Assembly: GCF_018599195.1 (NCBI RefSeq)
Contig: NZ_JAHFVK010000003.1
Location: 90,564-154,563, forward strand
Direction of reading: 5' to 3'
DNA: 64,000 nucleotides
From: Croceibacterium selenioxidans
GTDB lineage: Bacteria; Pseudomonadota; Alphaproteobacteria; Sphingomonadales; Sphingomonadaceae
Shown piece by piece: positions 17,519 through 25,821 of this stretch; positions within the stretch are counted from its first letter, which is position 1, and the number at the start of each line of letters is the position of its first letter. The notes under the pieces were generated by a model. The model made no database searches. It saw only the letters and a list, made by a program, of their open reading frames with translations, and had not been told where the DNA came from. Position numbers and translations under genes: made by a program.

Positions 17519-19090
17519 ATGTCCGCATTTCTCACGCTCGATTCTGTCTCAGCTCAAACGCCTGAACATCGGGTCCTTTTTCAGGGCCTGACCTTAGCCA
17601 TAGGCGCTGAACGCGTCGGCCTGGTTGGCCGCAATGGTTCGGGCAAATCCACCCTCCTGCGTATTATTGCCGGCATGGCCGATGCCGCGACGGGTACCGT
17701 CCGGCGATCGGGGACGATCGGAATGCTGGTTCAGGATTGGCCGCCCGACTTATCTCTCGCTGACGCGCTTGGTGTTGCCGAGGGAATGGCCGTCTTGCAG
17801 CGTGTGCTGGCGGGCGATGGAAACGTCGCGGATTTCGAGGCGGCGGACTGGGCGCTGGGATCTCGGGTAGACAGTGCGCTGGCCGACGCCGGGGTGCCCG
17901 GGTTCGCTCTTGATCGCACGATGGGATCGCTCTCGGGCGGAGAGCGCACTCGTGTGGGCATTGCCCGGCTGCTGATCGAAAAGCCCGACTTGCTGTTGCT
18001 CGATGAACCGACCAACAATCTCGATAGCGCGGGTCGCGAGGCGATCCATTCGCTGATCCGCGGTTGGAGCGGCGGGGCCCTTGTCGCCAGCCATGATCGC
18101 GAACTTCTCGAGACCATGGACCGGATCGTCGAACTCACCTCCGTTGGCGTTCACATTGTCGGTGGAGGCTGGACAGCCTTTGCCACGCAACGCGAGGCGG
18201 AAAGGAGCAGGGTCACTCAGGACCTCGAACGCTCGGAAGCAGCGCTTCGCGAGGTGGAGCGGTCTGCCCAAAGGCAGCGCGAAGCCAAGGATCGACGAGA
18301 CAAGGCGGGGAGGGCGTTCGCGGCCAAGGGCTCGGAGCCGAAGATTCTTCTGGGCGCGAAAGCCGAACGGGCTGAGAATTCCGGGGGCCGAGGGCGCCGT
18401 CTGGGCGAGCGTTTCGTCAATGAGGCAGCTGCACGGGCCGAGGAAGCCATCGCCAAGGTCGAGGTGCTTACGCCGCTGACAATCTCCTTGCCGCCCAGCG
18501 GGATTCCGTCTGGCGCGCAAATCCTCGCGCTCGAGGAGGTCGCGGTTGACCTGGGCGAACGCCGTCTCGGACCCTGGACGTTGAGCCTTCGCGGGCCTGA
18601 GCGAGTTGCGGTCTCCGGACCTAATGGCGCGGGAAAGACCACCTTGCTCAAGATCGCGGCGGGTCTGGCCCTACCATCCAGCGGCACGGTGTGCCGTCTC
18701 GACGGTCGGATCGCCATTCTCGACCAGCACGTGACGTTGCTCGATCCCGAAGCCAGCATCCTGGCCAATTTTCGCCGCCTTAATCCGTCGCTCAACGTTC
18801 GGGATGCCTACGCCGCCTGCGCGCGTTTCGCCTTCCGCAATCGCGATGCCGAACAGCTTGTGGGCACGTTGTCGGGCGGCGAACGCCTTCGGGCAGGTCT
18901 CGCTTGCACTTTGGCTGGCGAAAGGCCGCCTTGGTTGCTCATTCTCGACGAGCCGACCAACCACCTCGATCTGGCGTCGATCGAACTGCTGGAGCAGGCG
19001 TTACGCGAATTCGACGGCGCCTTGCTGATCGTAAGCCACGATCCTGCCTTCCTGAAGGCGGTCGGCATGGATCGTGAGTTCGGTGTTTAG
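17519..19090 (+). CDS. ABC-F family ATPase
   Basis: 523 residues with two ABC domains in one chain and no membrane segment, the ABC-F plan. Domain 1 has GLVGRNGSGKSTLLRI and LSGGERTRVGIARLL; domain 2 has AVSGPNGAGKTTLLKI and LSGGERLRAGLACTL, both followed by LLLDEPTNNLD or LILDEPTNHLD. A charged linker with many Arg/Glu residues lies between them (about 215-300). ABC-F proteins act on the ribosome in the cytoplasm; this one resembles the Uup/YheS-like group rather than a known resistance protein. The ATG at 17519 is taken instead of the upstream TTG because the family's first strand starts there. Confidence 0.88.
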   Translation: MSAFLTLDSVSAQTPEHRVLFQGLTLAIGAERVGLVGRNGSGKSTLLRIIAGMADAATGTVRRSGTIGMLVQDWPPDLSLADALGVAEGMAVLQRVLAGDGNVADFEAADWALGSRVDSALADAGVPGFALDRTMGSLSGGERTRVGIARLLIEKPDLLLLDEPTNNLDSAGREAIHSLIRGWSGGALVASHDRELLETMDRIVELTSVGVHIVGGGWTAFATQREAERSRVTQDLERSEAALREVERSAQRQREAKDRRDKAGRAFAAKGSEPKILLGAKAERAENSGGRGRRLGERFVNEAAARAEEAIAKVEVLTPLTISLPPSGIPSGAQILALEEVAVDLGERRLGPWTLSLRGPERVAVSGPNGAGKTTLLKIAAGLALPSSGTVCRLDGRIAILDQHVTLLDPEASILANFRRLNPSLNVRDAYAACARFAFRNRDAEQLVGTLSGGERLRAGLACTLAGERPPWLLILDEPTNHLDLASIELLEQALREFDGALLIVSHDPAFLKAVGMDREFGV

Positions 19091-19104
19091 CGTCGTGCCG
19101 CCCG

Positions 19105-19434
19105 TCAACTGGCCTTTGCGACCTGCGCATCATCCAGCAGCTGCTGCAGCTCGCCGGCCTGGTACATCTCCATCATGATGTCGCTGCCGCCCACGAACTC
19201 TCCCTTCACGTAAAGCTGAGGGATGGTCGGCCAGTCCGAAAACGCCTTGATGCCCTGGCGGATGTCCATGTCCTGCAGCACGTCGACGCTTTCATAGGCA
19301 ACGCCGCAGTGATCGAGGATGGCGACGGCACGGCTGGAGAACCCGCACTGCGGGAACAGCGGCGTGCCCTTCATGAACAGCACGACATCGTTGTCGCCGA
19401 CGATCTTGGAGAGACGCTCGTTGGTATCGGACAT
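19105..19434 (-). CDS. grxD: Monothiol glutaredoxin, Grx4 family
   Basis: 109 residues, the usual length. The monothiol active site CGFS is seen at residues 30-33 (FPQCGFSSRAV), and the glutathione-binding WPTIPQLYVKGEFVGGSDI block follows. Such proteins bind a [2Fe-2S] cluster with glutathione and deliver Fe-S clusters in the cytoplasm. The BolA gene immediately upstream on the same strand encodes its usual partner. Confidence 0.95.
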   Translation of the reverse strand: MSDTNERLSKIVGDNDVVLFMKGTPLFPQCGFSSRAVAILDHCGVAYESVDVLQDMDIRQGIKAFSDWPTIPQLYVKGEFVGGSDIMMEMYQAGELQQLLDDAQVAKAS

Positions 19435-19471
19435 GGGGCAGGGCCTGATCTGATGAAATTGAGTATGGAAG

Positions 19472-19705
19472 TCAGTTGGGAACCGAAGTGGTCAGTTGCA
19501 AGGCATGGAGCTCGCCGCCCATGCGCCCGCCGAGCGCTTCGTATACCATCTTGTGCTGTTGGATGCGGCTCTTGCCGGAAAAGGCAGCGGAGCTGACGTG
19601 GGCGCGGTAGTGGTCGCCGTCTCCAGCGAGGTCTTCGATCACCACCTCTGCGTCAGGCAGCGCCGCCCGGATCAAGGCTTCGATTTCAGCGGCCGGCATC
19701 GCCAT
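19472..19705 (-). CDS. BolA family protein
   Basis: 77 residues. The fold is the small BolA alpha/beta domain: an N-terminal helix AAEIEALIRAALPDA, then VVIEDLAGDGDHYRAHV and the family signature QHKMVYEALGGRMGGELHAL with the conserved His. BolA proteins form heteromeric Fe-S complexes with monothiol glutaredoxins, and here the gene lies 37 bases before grxD on the same strand. Cytoplasmic. The short length fits the BolA2/IbaG-like class more than long BolA. Confidence 0.93.
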   Translation of the reverse strand: MAMPAAEIEALIRAALPDAEVVIEDLAGDGDHYRAHVSSAAFSGKSRIQQHKMVYEALGGRMGGELHALQLTTSVPN

Positions 19706-19715
19706 GGTCGGGCCC

Positions 19716-20039
19716 TCAGGACTCGCTCATCAGCTGGCGCTTGGCTTCGACCGACTTTTCCTCGAGCGCTACGCGCACGGCAGTTTCGTCGACATCGATG
19801 CCCGCCGCGGTGAGGTCGCCCAGCACCTTGCGGATCACGTCCTCATCCCCGGCTTCCTCGAAGTCCGCCTGGACAACGGCCTTGGCGTAAGCTTCGGTTT
19901 CTTCGGCCGTCAGGCTCATCTTCTCGGCGGCCCAGTGCCCCAGAAGCCGGTTGCGGCGCGCAGCCACGCGGAAAGCAGTTGTCGCATCCATCGCGAACTT
20001 GGCTTCCTCGGCCCGTTCGCGATCGTTGAAGTCGGTCAT
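19716..20039 (-). CDS. ATP synthase inhibitor zeta subunit (DUF1476)
   Basis: 107 residues starting MTDFNDRERAEEAKFAMDAT, followed by ARRNRLLGHWAAEKMSL, the diagnostic start of DUF1476. In Paracoccus this family is the zeta subunit that blocks ATP hydrolysis by the F1 sector; it is nearly confined to alphaproteobacteria. No membrane helix or signal. The gene is ten bases upstream of the BolA gene on the same strand, so a zeta-bolA-grxD transcript is likely. It supports the alphaproteobacterial assignment. Confidence 0.93.
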   Translation of the reverse strand: MTDFNDRERAEEAKFAMDATTAFRVAARRNRLLGHWAAEKMSLTAEETEAYAKAVVQADFEEAGDEDVIRKVLGDLTAAGIDVDETAVRVALEEKSVEAKRQLMSES

Positions 20040-20089
20040 GTCAGGATTCCCTCAAAAATGCTGCCGGAGGCGAATAGCGTTGCGCCGTG

Positions 20090-20692
20090 TCAGGCGGCAA
20101 GCCCGGTTCCGCGGGCGAGCCAGGGCTTCTCCGCCTCCAAGCGTGCTTCGTATTCCGCGATCGCGGCGTCGCGCGCCAGCGTCAGGCCCACCTCGTCGAG
20201 GCCGTTCACCAGGCAATGCTTGCGGAACGGGTCGATCTCGAACGTGAAACGATCCTGGAACGGCGTAGTGACCGTCTGGTGTTCAAGGTCGATCGTCACG
20301 GGGTCCGTCTCTGCCACCTCAAGCAGCCGGTCGACCTGTTCTTGCGGCAGAACCACGGTGAGAATGCCGTTCTTGAACGCGTTGCCAGAGAAAATGTCCG
20401 AAAAGCTCGGCGCGATCACCGCCTTTACGCCCATGTCGAGCAAGGCCCAGGCGGCGTGTTCGCGGCTCGAGCCGCAGCCGAAATTGTCGCCCGCGACGAT
20501 GATCGGCGCGCGTGCGAATTCGGGCTTGTCGAAGATGTTGTTCGGATCTTCGCGCACGGCTTCAAACGCACCGCGCCCGAGGCCTTCGCGGCTGACCGTC
20601 TTGAGCCAGCGGGCGGGAATGATCAGGTCTGTGTCAATGTTCTTGCGGCCGAACGGGATCGCACGGCCGGAAACTTCACGGACGGCTTCCAT
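20090..20692 (-). CDS. leuD: 3-isopropylmalate dehydratase small subunit
   Basis: 200 residues, standard LeuD length. The diagnostic stretches are [20 protein letters not shown] at the N-terminus and [20 protein letters not shown] near residues 70-90, which holds the substrate-recognition loop. With LeuC it isomerises 2- to 3-isopropylmalate in leucine synthesis. Its start overlaps the stop of the small membrane-protein gene (TGATG), and leuC lies upstream on the same strand but is separated by two other genes. Confidence 0.96.
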   Translation of the reverse strand: MEAVREVSGRAIPFGRKNIDTDLIIPARWLKTVSREGLGRGAFEAVREDPNNIFDKPEFARAPIIVAGDNFGCGSSREHAAWALLDMGVKAVIAPSFSDIFSGNAFKNGILTVVLPQEQVDRLLEVAETDPVTIDLEHQTVTTPFQDRFTFEIDPFRKHCLVNGLDEVGLTLARDAAIAEYEARLEAEKPWLARGTGLAA

Positions 20693-20853
20693 CAGTCGGT
20701 CTCCGGCGGCTCGCCGCTAGGGATCGTGGGAGCTTTCTGGCCCTGCTTGGCCTTTTCCTTGCGGCGGTTGACGTAGAGCAGGGCGGCGGCAACCGCGGCC
20801 GACCCAATCGCTCCGGCAATGGCCGCATGGCCCGAGTTGAGACGCTTGGTCAT
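20692..20853 (-). CDS. Small single-helix membrane protein between leuD and the glycosylase
   Basis: 53 residues from ATG 20853: [20 protein letters not shown] followed by a short hydrophobic run to about residue 28 and a Lys/Arg-rich tail [11 protein letters not shown]. One membrane helix with a positively charged cytoplasmic tail is predicted. A start 36 bases upstream is possible. The stop overlaps the leuD start by one base, suggesting coupling. Not recognised; conserved short isoleucine/leucine-operon peptides of this kind are not known to me. Confidence 0.6.
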   Translation of the reverse strand: MTKRLNSGHAAIAGAIGSAAVAAALLYVNRRKEKAKQGQKAPTIPSGEPPETD

Positions 20854-20892
20854 GTTCCTTTCAATGGGGCGAGCGCTCCCCAGAGGCAAGCC

Positions 20893-21384
20893 TCATCGGA
20901 GAAATTCGCCTAATGCGCTCCACAGCTTTTCCTTCTCTCCGAGCGGCATCGCAGCATGGGCCGGGCTCGAAGAGGGCAGGGCGATCAGCGCGAGCCCGCT
21001 GCCGGCGAGCTGGGGCATACCTATCCTTGCCGACGTCTTTCCGTTGAACCCAACCGCCCGAAGGTCGGGCAAGGATGCCGCCAGGTCCCGCAACTGCGTG
21101 GGCTCGGCGTCCCGGATAGAGGCATCGAGGCTGCCTTGGCGTCTGGCGGACGCTACCGTGTCCCAGAGGCCGACTTTCGCGCGGAGCAGAGCCGCTAGAC
21201 GATCCTCGTAGTCGAGCGGCACAAGCTCGGTTCCGATGGCCTTCCCGATAAGATGCCAGAAACGGTTCTGCGGGTGCGCGTAGTAGCGACTGACGGCCAA
21301 TGACGCCTCGCCCGGCAGGCTGCCTAGGACGAGCAGGCGGGTGTCGGGTGCCACGACGGGCGCGAAGGAGGACTTGCGGATCAC
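20893..21384 (-). CDS. DNA-deoxyinosine (hypoxanthine) glycosylase, UDG superfamily
   Basis: 163 residues. The opening LLVLGSLPGEASLAVSRYYA followed by HPQNRFWHLIG is the signature of the hypoxanthine-DNA glycosylase group of the uracil-DNA glycosylase superfamily. The C-terminal motif ALIALPSSSPAHA matches the second active-site loop (SPSxAH-type) of MUG-like enzymes. It would remove deaminated bases from DNA in the cytoplasm. It sits between leuC and leuD on the same strand, an unrelated insertion in a biosynthetic pair. Confidence 0.88.
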   Translation of the reverse strand: MIRKSSFAPVVAPDTRLLVLGSLPGEASLAVSRYYAHPQNRFWHLIGKAIGTELVPLDYEDRLAALLRAKVGLWDTVASARRQGSLDASIRDAEPTQLRDLAASLPDLRAVGFNGKTSARIGMPQLAGSGLALIALPSSSPAHAAMPLGEKEKLWSALGEFLR

Positions 21385-21541
21385 GGATCGCCCCGGATCA
21401 TCGCCTGATCGAAGCGGAATGGAAAGGGCGGCTATGAGCTGGCTCCAACCGCTGACCTATCGCGAGACGCCTGGCTTCAAATTCTGAGAAAGTCAGATGG
21501 GGACGGTAAACTGAGCTGCCGTCCCCGCTCGATCAGGGCTG

Positions 21542-22972
21542 TCAGACCAGTTCGCGCACGTCCGTCAGCTTGCCGGTCACTGCCGCAGCGGCCGCCATCG
21601 CAGGGCTTACCAAGTGCGTCCTCGCGCCCGGGCCCTGACGACCGACGAAGTTGCGGTTGCTGGTCGAAGCGCAGCGCTCCCCCGGGGGAACCTTGTCCGG
21701 GTTCATGCCGAGGCAGGCCGAGCAGCCCGGTTCTCTCCATTCGAGGCCGGCTCCAATGAAGACCTTGTCGAGCCCTTCGGCTTCGGCCTGTTCCTTCACC
21801 AATCCTGAGCCCGGGACGACAATGGCCCACTTGACGTTTGACGCCTTGTGACGGCCCTTGAGCACCGCTGCGGCGGCGCGCAAGTCCTCGATCCGGCTGT
21901 TGGTGCAGCTGCCGATGAAGACGTTCTGAACTTCGACCTCGTCCATCCGCTGACCGGGCGCGAGGCCCATGTAATCGAGGCTGGCCTGGGCGGCCTTCTG
22001 CTTGGACGGATCGGCAAAGCTCGATGGATCGGGAACGACGCCACCGATTGCGACGGTGTCTTCAGGGCTGGTGCCCCAGGTCACGGTCGGCTCGATGTCG
22101 GCGGCGTTGATGACCACCGACTTGTCGAAAACTGCGCCTTCGTCGGTCTTGAGCGTGCGCCAATAGGCGACCGCCTGATCCCACTCCGCGCCCTTGGGCG
22201 AGAAGGGGCGGCCCTTGAGATACGCAAACGTGGTGTCGTCGGGCGCGATCAGCCCGGCGCGAGCGCCGCCTTCGATGCTCATGTTGCAGACCGTCAGGCG
22301 GCCTTCGACGCTCATCTCCTCGAACACCTTGCCACGGTATTCAATCACGTAGCCGGTGCCGCCGGCCGTGCCGATTACGCCGATGATGTGGAGAATCAAG
22401 TCCTTCGAGGTGATGCCCGGACCCAGGTCACCTTCGACACGCACTTCCATCGTCCTGGACTGCTTGAGCAGCAGGGTCTGGGTGGCGAGCACATGCTCAA
22501 CCTCGCTCGTGCCAATTCCGAACGCCAGCGCACCGACGCCGCCATGCGCCGCCGTGTGACTGTCGCCGCACACGATCGTAGTGCCCGGGAGGGAGAAGCC
22601 CTGCTCCGGCCCGACGACGTGGACGATGCCTTGCTCCCGCGCTGTCGCGCCGAAGTAGCGTACGCCGAATTCGGGTGCGTTGTGTTCCAGCGCTTCGAGC
22701 TGCTGAGCGCTTTCCAGATCGGCGATCGGTATCCGCTTGCCGGCGGCGTCGAGGCGCGCGGTGGTCGGCAGGTTATGGTCGGGCACGGCGAGCGTGAGTT
22801 CGGGCCGGCGGACTTTGCGCCCGTTCAGCCGCAGCGCTTCGAACGCCTGCGGGCTGGTGACTTCGTGGACCAGGTGCCGGTCGATGAAGATCAGCGAGGT
22901 GCCATCGTCGCGCCGTTCGATCACGTGCGCGTCCCAGATCTTTTCGTAGAGGGTGCGAGGTTTGGAGGCCAT
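21542..22972 (-). CDS. leuC: 3-isopropylmalate dehydratase large subunit
   Basis: 476 residues, normal LeuC length. It starts [20 protein letters not shown], and the [4Fe-4S] ligands are seen in [16 protein letters not shown] (near residue 350) and [13 protein letters not shown] (near 412-415). The substrate loop [20 protein letters not shown] is present. With LeuD it converts 2-isopropylmalate to 3-isopropylmalate. A 157-base gap without a clear gene separates its stop from the glycosylase gene. crtZ is divergent, with its ATG 77 bases from the leuC ATG. Confidence 0.96.
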   Translation of the reverse strand: MASKPRTLYEKIWDAHVIERRDDGTSLIFIDRHLVHEVTSPQAFEALRLNGRKVRRPELTLAVPDHNLPTTARLDAAGKRIPIADLESAQQLEALEHNAPEFGVRYFGATAREQGIVHVVGPEQGFSLPGTTIVCGDSHTAAHGGVGALAFGIGTSEVEHVLATQTLLLKQSRTMEVRVEGDLGPGITSKDLILHIIGVIGTAGGTGYVIEYRGKVFEEMSVEGRLTVCNMSIEGGARAGLIAPDDTTFAYLKGRPFSPKGAEWDQAVAYWRTLKTDEGAVFDKSVVINAADIEPTVTWGTSPEDTVAIGGVVPDPSSFADPSKQKAAQASLDYMGLAPGQRMDEVEVQNVFIGSCTNSRIEDLRAAAAVLKGRHKASNVKWAIVVPGSGLVKEQAEAEGLDKVFIGAGLEWREPGCSACLGMNPDKVPPGERCASTSNRNFVGRQGPGARTHLVSPAMAAAAAVTGKLTDVRELV

Positions 22973-23048
22973 GCCCCGCAGTTACGCACGACGGCGCGCA
23001 ATTCAAGCGGGGCTGTCTTTGATCGGCCAAAGTTCCTATTTAGACGGC

Positions 23049-23567
23049 ATGGATTGGTTGACTCCTCTCGCCGTCGTAATGGCCACCATCGCGCTGATGG
23101 AATGGGTCGCGTGGGCAAGCCACAAATATGTGATGCACGGCTTCGCCTGGGCCTGGCACCGCGACCATCACGAGCCGCACGGCAACATTCTCGAGAAGAA
23201 CGACCGCTTCGCCCTGGTGGGCGCGGCGATGAGCATTTCGATGTTTGCGCTCGGCAGCCCAATGATCCTGGGGGCGCGCGCCTGGTGGCCCGGGACGTGG
23301 ATCGGGTTGGGGATACTCGGCTATGGGATCATCTACACGCTGGTGCACGACGGTCTCGTCCACCAGCGCTGGTTCCGTTACGTGCCACGGCGCGGCTATC
23401 TCAAGCGGCTGGTGCAGGCGCATAAGCTCCACCATGCGACGGTCGGCAAGGAGGGCGGGGTGAGTTTCGGCTTCGTCTGGGCACGCGATCCGGTGCGGTT
23501 GAAGGCTGAACTCAAGCGCCAGCGCGAGGCGGGCGTGATTCAGGTGCAAGAAGCAACGGAGCTCTAA
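23049..23567 (+). CDS. crtZ: Beta-carotene hydroxylase
   Basis: 172 residues from ATG 23049 (an upstream in-frame start would overlap leuC). The four His motifs of the fatty-acid-hydroxylase superfamily are present: HKYVMHG, HRDHHEPHG, VHDGLVHQRW and HKLHHA. Four membrane helices are predicted. CrtZ uses oxygen and iron at the inner membrane to hydroxylate the beta rings of beta-carotene towards zeaxanthin. No other crt gene is in the window. The stop overlaps the sufE stop by four bases (CTAA). Confidence 0.93.
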   Translation: MDWLTPLAVVMATIALMEWVAWASHKYVMHGFAWAWHRDHHEPHGNILEKNDRFALVGAAMSISMFALGSPMILGARAWWPGTWIGLGILGYGIIYTLVHDGLVHQRWFRYVPRRGYLKRLVQAHKLHHATVGKEGGVSFGFVWARDPVRLKAELKRQREAGVIQVQEATEL

Positions 23568-23971
23568 CCCGCCGCGATCCGAGCGGCGTGCTGCTTCACC
23601 AGAGCGATCATGTTCGGCACGCCTTGGGTACGGTTGGAGCTGAGCTGGTTCCGCAGGTCGAATGGTTCGAGCGCCGCCGTGATGTCCATTGCCGCGACCT
23701 CAGCGGCCGGCTTGTCCTGCACAGCCGAGATCACCAACGCCACGATCCCCTTGGTGATCGCGGCGTTGCTGTCGGCGAGGAAGTGGAGCTTGCCGTCCTG
23801 CTCGGTCGGATAGACCCAGACGCTGGCCGAGCAGCCCCTTACCGTAGTCGCGTCGGTCTTGAGCGGCTGGGGCATTTCGTCGAGCTCGCGGCCCAGTTCG
23901 ATCAGCAGCCGGTATCGTTCGTCGGCGTCGAGAAATTCGTACTCTTCGAGAATGTCGGCTAGGGAGCGCAT
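23564..23971 (-). CDS. sufE: SufE family cysteine desulfuration protein
   Basis: 135 residues. The active-site Cys47 lies in TTVRGCSASVWV, the sulfur-accepting loop of SufE, preceded by the helical LLIELGRELDEMPQPLK block. SufE takes sulfur from the desulfurase SufS and passes it to the SUF Fe-S scaffold in the cytoplasm. No suf genes are nearby. The gene follows the long psp-like run by only 24 bases on the same strand, so it may be its last member; an internal promoter cannot be excluded. Confidence 0.93.
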   Translation of the reverse strand: MRSLADILEEYEFLDADERYRLLIELGRELDEMPQPLKTDATTVRGCSASVWVYPTEQDGKLHFLADSNAAITKGIVALVISAVQDKPAAEVAAMDITAALEPFDLRNQLSSNRTQGVPNMIALVKQHAARIAAG

Positions 23972-23995
23972 GACGCGCCCCCTAGCGCATATTGC

Positions 23996-24232
23996 TTACA
24001 GGTCCACCCCACTGGCGATGGCTTCCAGCTTGCGGATGCGTTCCTTGAGGTCGGCGATCTCGATCCGTGCGGCGCCTTCGCGGGCGCCGCCTTCGATCTC
24101 GCGCTTGCCGTGCCCTGTTTCAAGCTCACGGGACTTAAGCTCCAGCCAATCCTGCCAGCCCTTGAGCAAGGTGATGGCCACGACCAGCAGACCCGAGAGG
24201 GCAGTGGCGGCGATCAACAGTTCCTGACTCAT
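23996..24232 (-). CDS. PspB-like small membrane/coiled-coil protein (paralogue 8)
   Basis: 78 residues. One membrane helix at residues 5-25 (LLIAATALSGLLVVAITLLK) is followed by a Glu/Arg-rich coiled coil that ends IADLKERIRKLEAIASGVDL. The RIRKLEAI end aligns with the RVxVLERI motif of its neighbours and with the C-terminal RIQALESI of enterobacterial PspB, but the VTDxG segment is degenerate and the protein stops there. It is the most divergent member of the tandem series, 26 bases downstream of the previous one. Topology expected: helix in the inner membrane with the coiled coil in the cytoplasm. Confidence 0.7.
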   Translation of the reverse strand: MSQELLIAATALSGLLVVAITLLKGWQDWLELKSRELETGHGKREIEGGAREGAARIEIADLKERIRKLEAIASGVDL

Positions 24233-24258
24233 CTCGAGTTCTCCCCTGCCTCTCGCGC

Positions 24259-24516
24259 CTATTTCTCGCGGAGGCTGTCTATTTCAGCCGAAAGCCGTTT
24301 CGTCTCGCGGTCCTCGGTGGCGATCCGTTCGAGAACCTTTACTCGCTCGCGCAGTTCGAGAACCTCGCGCTTGAGCTCTGCATCTTCGCGCGGCAGCGGT
24401 TTCTCGTTGCCCATGGCGTCGGTCGTAATGCCGTGCCGGGCGCGGTGCCTCGTCTTGATGACCTCGGCGAAAGCTAGGATCGCAACGATTACAATAATGG
24501 CGGTCCACATGTTCAT
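24259..24516 (-). CDS. PspB-like small membrane/coiled-coil protein (paralogue 7)
   Basis: 85 residues. Membrane helix at about 3-21 (MWTAIIVIVAILAFAEVI), a short basic stretch KTRHRARHG, then a long coiled coil with LRERVKVLERIATEDRE, the shared signature. The C-terminus RLSAEIDSLREK keeps the IxxLR ending. The start overlaps the preceding stop in ATGA, so it is translationally coupled to paralogue 6. The helix-plus-coil plan and the location in the operon suggest an inner-membrane protein that pairs with PspA, PspB, PspC or a sibling; direct function unknown. Confidence 0.72.
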   Translation of the reverse strand: MNMWTAIIVIVAILAFAEVIKTRHRARHGITTDAMGNEKPLPREDAELKREVLELRERVKVLERIATEDRETKRLSAEIDSLREK

Positions 24517-24851
24517 TGCACATTCCCCTTGTCCGACCGCAGGCTCTCGATCTCATGGCCGAGGCGGTAGCCGCTGTCGGTGACGATGCGTTCGACGTTG
24601 ATCAGGCGATCCTGCAGCGAGCCGATCTCGGCCCGTAGCTGGGCGTTCTCCTGCGTAAGAAGCTTCACGCGCTCCATCGCCTCGGTGGTCACCGCCGGTT
24701 TCAGCGATTGGCCCCACATACCTTCCAGCGGATAGCCGTGCTTGATCTTCAGGCGGGTGTTGTGGACCGAGGCGAGAATTCCCGCGGCTCCGAGCAACAG
24801 GCCGCCCCCGACTACCCAGGGAAGGTACTGAAGAAGATCCATCGGATTCAT
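24513..24851 (-). CDS. PspB-like small membrane/coiled-coil protein (paralogue 6)
   Basis: 112 residues, the longest of the series. Membrane helix around 8-30 (YLPWVVGGGLLLGAAGILAS), a Gly/Pro-containing linker with HGYPLEGMWGQSLKP, then the coiled coil MERVKLLTQENAQLRAEIGS and the signature NVERIVTDSGYRLGHEIESLR. The VERIVTDSGY core is very close to the VLERIVTDKGY of paralogues 1-4. The start codon overlaps the preceding stop (TGATG), so it is coupled. An in-frame ATG three codons later would be an alternative start. Confidence 0.75.
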   Translation of the reverse strand: MNPMDLLQYLPWVVGGGLLLGAAGILASVHNTRLKIKHGYPLEGMWGQSLKPAVTTEAMERVKLLTQENAQLRAEIGSLQDRLINVERIVTDSGYRLGHEIESLRSDKGNVQ

Positions 24852-25153
24852 CAGGCGCGCTCCTCTGCCTTGAATTGGACTGTCTCGACGGGCGTACCGC
24901 GCAAGTCCTCGATGCTCTGGGCGAGGTCGGCGCCCTTATCCGTGGCGATGCGCTCCAGCACGCGGACGCGGGCTTCGAGCCGCTCGACATGGGCTGCGTA
25001 TTGCGCGGCCTTCTCGGCCGTGCTGTCAGCGGTCACGCCGACCTGCCGTTCCTTGAAGGCCATGAAGCGCTTGAACGCCTCGCCTAGGGTTATGATCACG
25101 GCGAGCACGATGCCGCCCAGGACCACAGCCGCAATGGTTTCACCCGGTCCCAT
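24851..25153 (-). CDS. PspB-like small membrane/coiled-coil protein (paralogue 5)
   Basis: 100 residues. Membrane helix at about 6-24 (TIAAVVLGGIVLAVIITLG), a basic juxtamembrane segment (FKRFMAFKERQ), then a segment STAEKAAQYAAHVERLEARV shared almost exactly with paralogue 4 (TAEKAAQYAAS) and the signature RVLERIATDKGADLAQSIED followed by LRG. The shared AEKAAQYAA block shows 4 and 5 are close relatives. Two bases separate it from paralogue 4. The product is expected to lie in the inner membrane with its coil in the cytoplasm. Confidence 0.75.
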   Translation of the reverse strand: MGPGETIAAVVLGGIVLAVIITLGEAFKRFMAFKERQVGVTADSTAEKAAQYAAHVERLEARVRVLERIATDKGADLAQSIEDLRGTPVETVQFKAEERA

Positions 25154-25155
25154 CG

Positions 25156-25446
25156 TCAGTTGCTCCTCTCGACTTCGTGGCCTTCGAACCGATCCTCGAC
25201 CCGGCGCTGATCGCGCAGGGCCTCGATCTGCAGGGCCACGTCGTAACCCTTGTCGGTGACGATGCGTTCGAGCACTGCCACTCGGTCTTCCAGGGCCTTG
25301 TTGCTGGCGGCGTACTGCGCGGCCTTTTCCGCGGTCGCCTGGATCTGCAGCTTCATCATGTCCTTGCGGTGGCCCAGCCAGATGGCGAAGCCCGGAATGA
25401 AGCCCAGGACCATCGCGATGGCGAAGATCGGGATGATGATTTCCAT
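25156..25446 (-). CDS. PspB-like small membrane/coiled-coil protein (paralogue 4)
   Basis: 96 residues from ATG 25446, chosen because AAGGAGAG lies eight bases upstream; the frame stays open further but the extra part is Arg/Pro-rich and reads like non-coding. Membrane helix about 2-24 (EIIIPIFAIAMVLGFIPGFA), a basic GHRKDMMKLQ segment, then TAEKAAQYAAS and the full signature DRVAVLERIVTDKGYDVA followed by QIEALRDQR. The QIEALRD ending is shared with paralogues 1-3. The last ~15 residues (EDRFEGHEVERSN) are unique. Function is inferred only from operon position and PspB likeness. Confidence 0.8.
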   Translation of the reverse strand: MEIIIPIFAIAMVLGFIPGFAIWLGHRKDMMKLQIQATAEKAAQYAASNKALEDRVAVLERIVTDKGYDVALQIEALRDQRRVEDRFEGHEVERSN

Positions 25447-25474
25447 CTCGAAGTCTCTCCTTGCTTCGCGGCGC

Positions 25475-25789
25475 TCAGCCGAGGTCCGCGGACCTGGCCG
25501 CGGGTCGGGCCTCACGTGCTGCCAAGGCATCGTCGATGCCGCGCTGGTCGCGGAGCGCTTCGATCTGCGCGGCTATGTTCAGGCCACGATCGGTCACGAT
25601 CCGCTCCAGGACAGCGACGCGATCCTCGAGCATCTCCATGCGCCCGTCTTGCTTATCGGTGTTGGACGAAGCGTAACGGGCACCGGCTTCGATGCGCATC
25701 CGCTCCACCCGTTCCCGATGCTTCGAGATGATGGCGACGATCGGGATCGACAGCGCGAAAATCGGGATCATGAACGGAAAGAAATCCAT
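25475..25789 (-). CDS. PspB-like small membrane/coiled-coil protein (paralogue 3)
   Basis: 104 residues. Membrane helix about 4-22 (FPFMIPIFALSIPIVAIIS), a basic segment KHRERVERMRIEAG, a short variable spacer, then MLEDRVAVLERIVTDRGLNI followed by AAQIEALRDQRG. The coiled-coil block DRVAVLERIVTD is identical to that of paralogue 4. The C-terminal tail DDALAAREARPAARSADLG is unique. 32 bases separate it from paralogue 2. An inner-membrane, cytoplasm-facing protein is expected. Confidence 0.8.
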   Translation of the reverse strand: MDFFPFMIPIFALSIPIVAIISKHRERVERMRIEAGARYASSNTDKQDGRMEMLEDRVAVLERIVTDRGLNIAAQIEALRDQRGIDDALAAREARPAARSADLG

Positions 25790-25821
25790 CGACGTGCTTC
25801 CTTGAGTCTGTGCCCGGGTGC

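Noticed and set aside
21434..21487. 17-codon plus-strand frame after leuC (MSWLQPLTYRETPGFKF)
   Set aside because: Too short to support and antisense to the leuC-glycosylase transcript; no conservation can be judged.
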